This document shows positions 63,273 to 64,000 of a DNA stretch of 64,000 nucleotides, in pieces (within the stretch, counting starts at the first letter, position 1; each line of letters starts with the position of its first letter). The notes beneath the pieces were generated by a model that saw nothing but the letters and a program-made list of their open reading frames with translations, was not told the origin of the DNA and did no database searches. Source of the DNA: Actinomyces viscosus (GTDB lineage: Bacteria > Actinomycetota > Actinomycetes > Actinomycetales > Actinomycetaceae); contig NZ_LR134477.1 of assembly GCF_900637975.1 (NCBI RefSeq), positions 2,356,001 to 2,420,000 of the forward strand. Direction: 5' to 3'. Both the position numbers and the translations under genes were made by a program.

Positions 63273-64000
63273 TTGTCCGCCACGTCCTTCCAGACGGCGG
63301 CCTTCGACAGCTCCGGACCGGCGGGGAAGAGCGAGACCCAGGGCGAGGGGATATCGGAGACGTTGCTCATGGTGTAGCCGAGCTGCTTGACCGTGTCAGC
63401 AGTCGTACCTCCCAGCGCCCAGACGCGGCCGGCATCGGTGAGCAGGAAGATCTGCCCGGCGGAGCCTCCGGAGGTTGCCCGCACCAGGGCCCCCTTGCCT
63501 CCCTTGACCGTCACTCCCCCGTTCTCGATCTGGTTGCTGGCACTGATCGTCGACGTCGCCTGCCCCGAGGCATTGACCTGGAGGACGGCGCAGGCGCTCT
63601 GGTTCTCGGAGACGCCCTTGCCCAGCGTGTCGGGCCAGTCGGTGGGCGCCGACGACGACGTCGTACTGACCTGACTCAGGTCCGAGGCGTTGACCTGCTG
63701 CTCGCTGACGCCCGGGGCACCGAGCTGGTACATGGCGAGCTCGACCTCGTTGAGACGCGCTACTCGGCCATCGGCCCGCACCAGGTAGTGGCGCTGAGCG
63801 CCCGACCCGTCGGAGACCGCCAGCAGCGAACCGGCGGTGGGATTGGAGATCGATGAGGACAGCGTGCTCACCGAGGTGCCCGCGTCCGGCAGCGAGAAGG
63901 GCTGGATCGTGCTGCCCTGTGAGAAGAGGTTGATCCAGGTGGCGTCCACCGCCAGGACAGGGTCCGAGTCCAGGCCAAGGGCGAGAAGAATGGCGTCGCG
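63269..64000 (-). CDS. eccB: Type VII secretion protein EccB (partial, C-terminal 243 codons)
   Basis: Extracytoplasmic pore component of the ESX/type VII secretion membrane complex. The visible C-terminal region has ILLALGLDSDPVLAVDATWI, NLFSQGSTIQPFSLPDAG, the repeat-like AQRHYLVRADGRVARLNEVE and GQIFLLTDAGRVWALGG (EccB PLD-type repeats), Cys in NQSACAVLQV, and the terminal PWVSLFPAGPELSKAAV. The N-terminus, with its membrane helix, lies beyond 64000. Followed by mycosin with a 4-bp overlap, the normal eccB-mycP neighbourhood. Confidence 0.85.
   Translation of the reverse strand, partial: RDAILLALGLDSDPVLAVDATWINLFSQGSTIQPFSLPDAGTSVSTLSSSISNPTAGSLLAVSDGSGAQRHYLVRADGRVARLNEVELAMYQLGAPGVSEQQVNASDLSQVSTTSSSAPTDWPDTLGKGVSENQSACAVLQVNASGQATSTISASNQIENGGVTVKGGKGALVRATSGGSAGQIFLLTDAGRVWALGGTTADTVKQLGYTMSNVSDIPSPWVSLFPAGPELSKAAVWKDVADK

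Overview
The window is high-GC actinobacterial DNA. Its gene content (coproporphyrin-type heme pathway, EccB/mycosin type VII secretion genes, LytR_C and septum-formation lipoproteins, GTG starts) and the habit of inserting Ala/Gly/Ser/Pro-rich stretches into housekeeping enzymes suggest an oral Actinomyces (oris/naeslundii/viscosus type). The genus is an inference; no database search was run.

Layout. 1-13386: a nearly complete heme pathway from glutamyl-tRNA to heme: hemQ (partial), hemH and hemA leftward; hemE, hemY, hemC and hemD-hemB rightward; an alpha/beta hydrolase; then hemL. hemD and hemB share one open frame. 13631-19392: zinc macrodomain hydrolase, thioredoxin, a membrane-anchored trypsin-like protease, and the lysC-asd operon. 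19647-21489: an AlbA_2/ATPase regulator gene bracketed by about 155-bp direct repeats, with three copies of one palindrome. 21580-25482: two ABC exporters. 25742-30137: recR and a very long dnaX. 30257-32631: a PstI/BsuBI-type restriction-modification pair. 32987-35150: XRE/MmyB-type regulator and a hydrolase. 35298-35385: tRNA-Ser(GGA). 35473-39049: sugar uptake/isomerase operon with a divergent LacI regulator. 39125-40471: two septum-formation-type lipoproteins. 40486-45920: a two-gene acyl-CoA dehydratase activase-like system that looks like one ancestral protein split by a frame change. 46281-53969: TetR regulator, membrane proteins, a DUF6636-like lipoprotein, LytR_C protein, uracil/xanthine permease, and a glutamine-amidotransferase-like protein lacking its catalytic residues.

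54062-64000 is the accessory region, with visibly lower GC and paralog families. At the right edge are eccB and a mycosin, so a type VII secretion locus continues beyond the window. Downstream on the same strand follow a small helical WXG100/Lap-like protein, a toxin-like protein with a WXG-like N-terminus and a glycine-zipper C-terminus, and three tandem paralogous small membrane proteins that are good candidates for immunity proteins. A decayed toxin C-terminus sits between two of the paralogs. A possible LpqN-like protein and an unrecognised protein end the operon. This resembles in layout, not in demonstrated homology, membrane-depolarising toxin/immunity arrays of Firmicutes type VII systems.

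Two dispersed palindromic repeat families were found, three copies each, in intergenic spaces. No CRISPR array, rRNA, transposase or integrase was seen.
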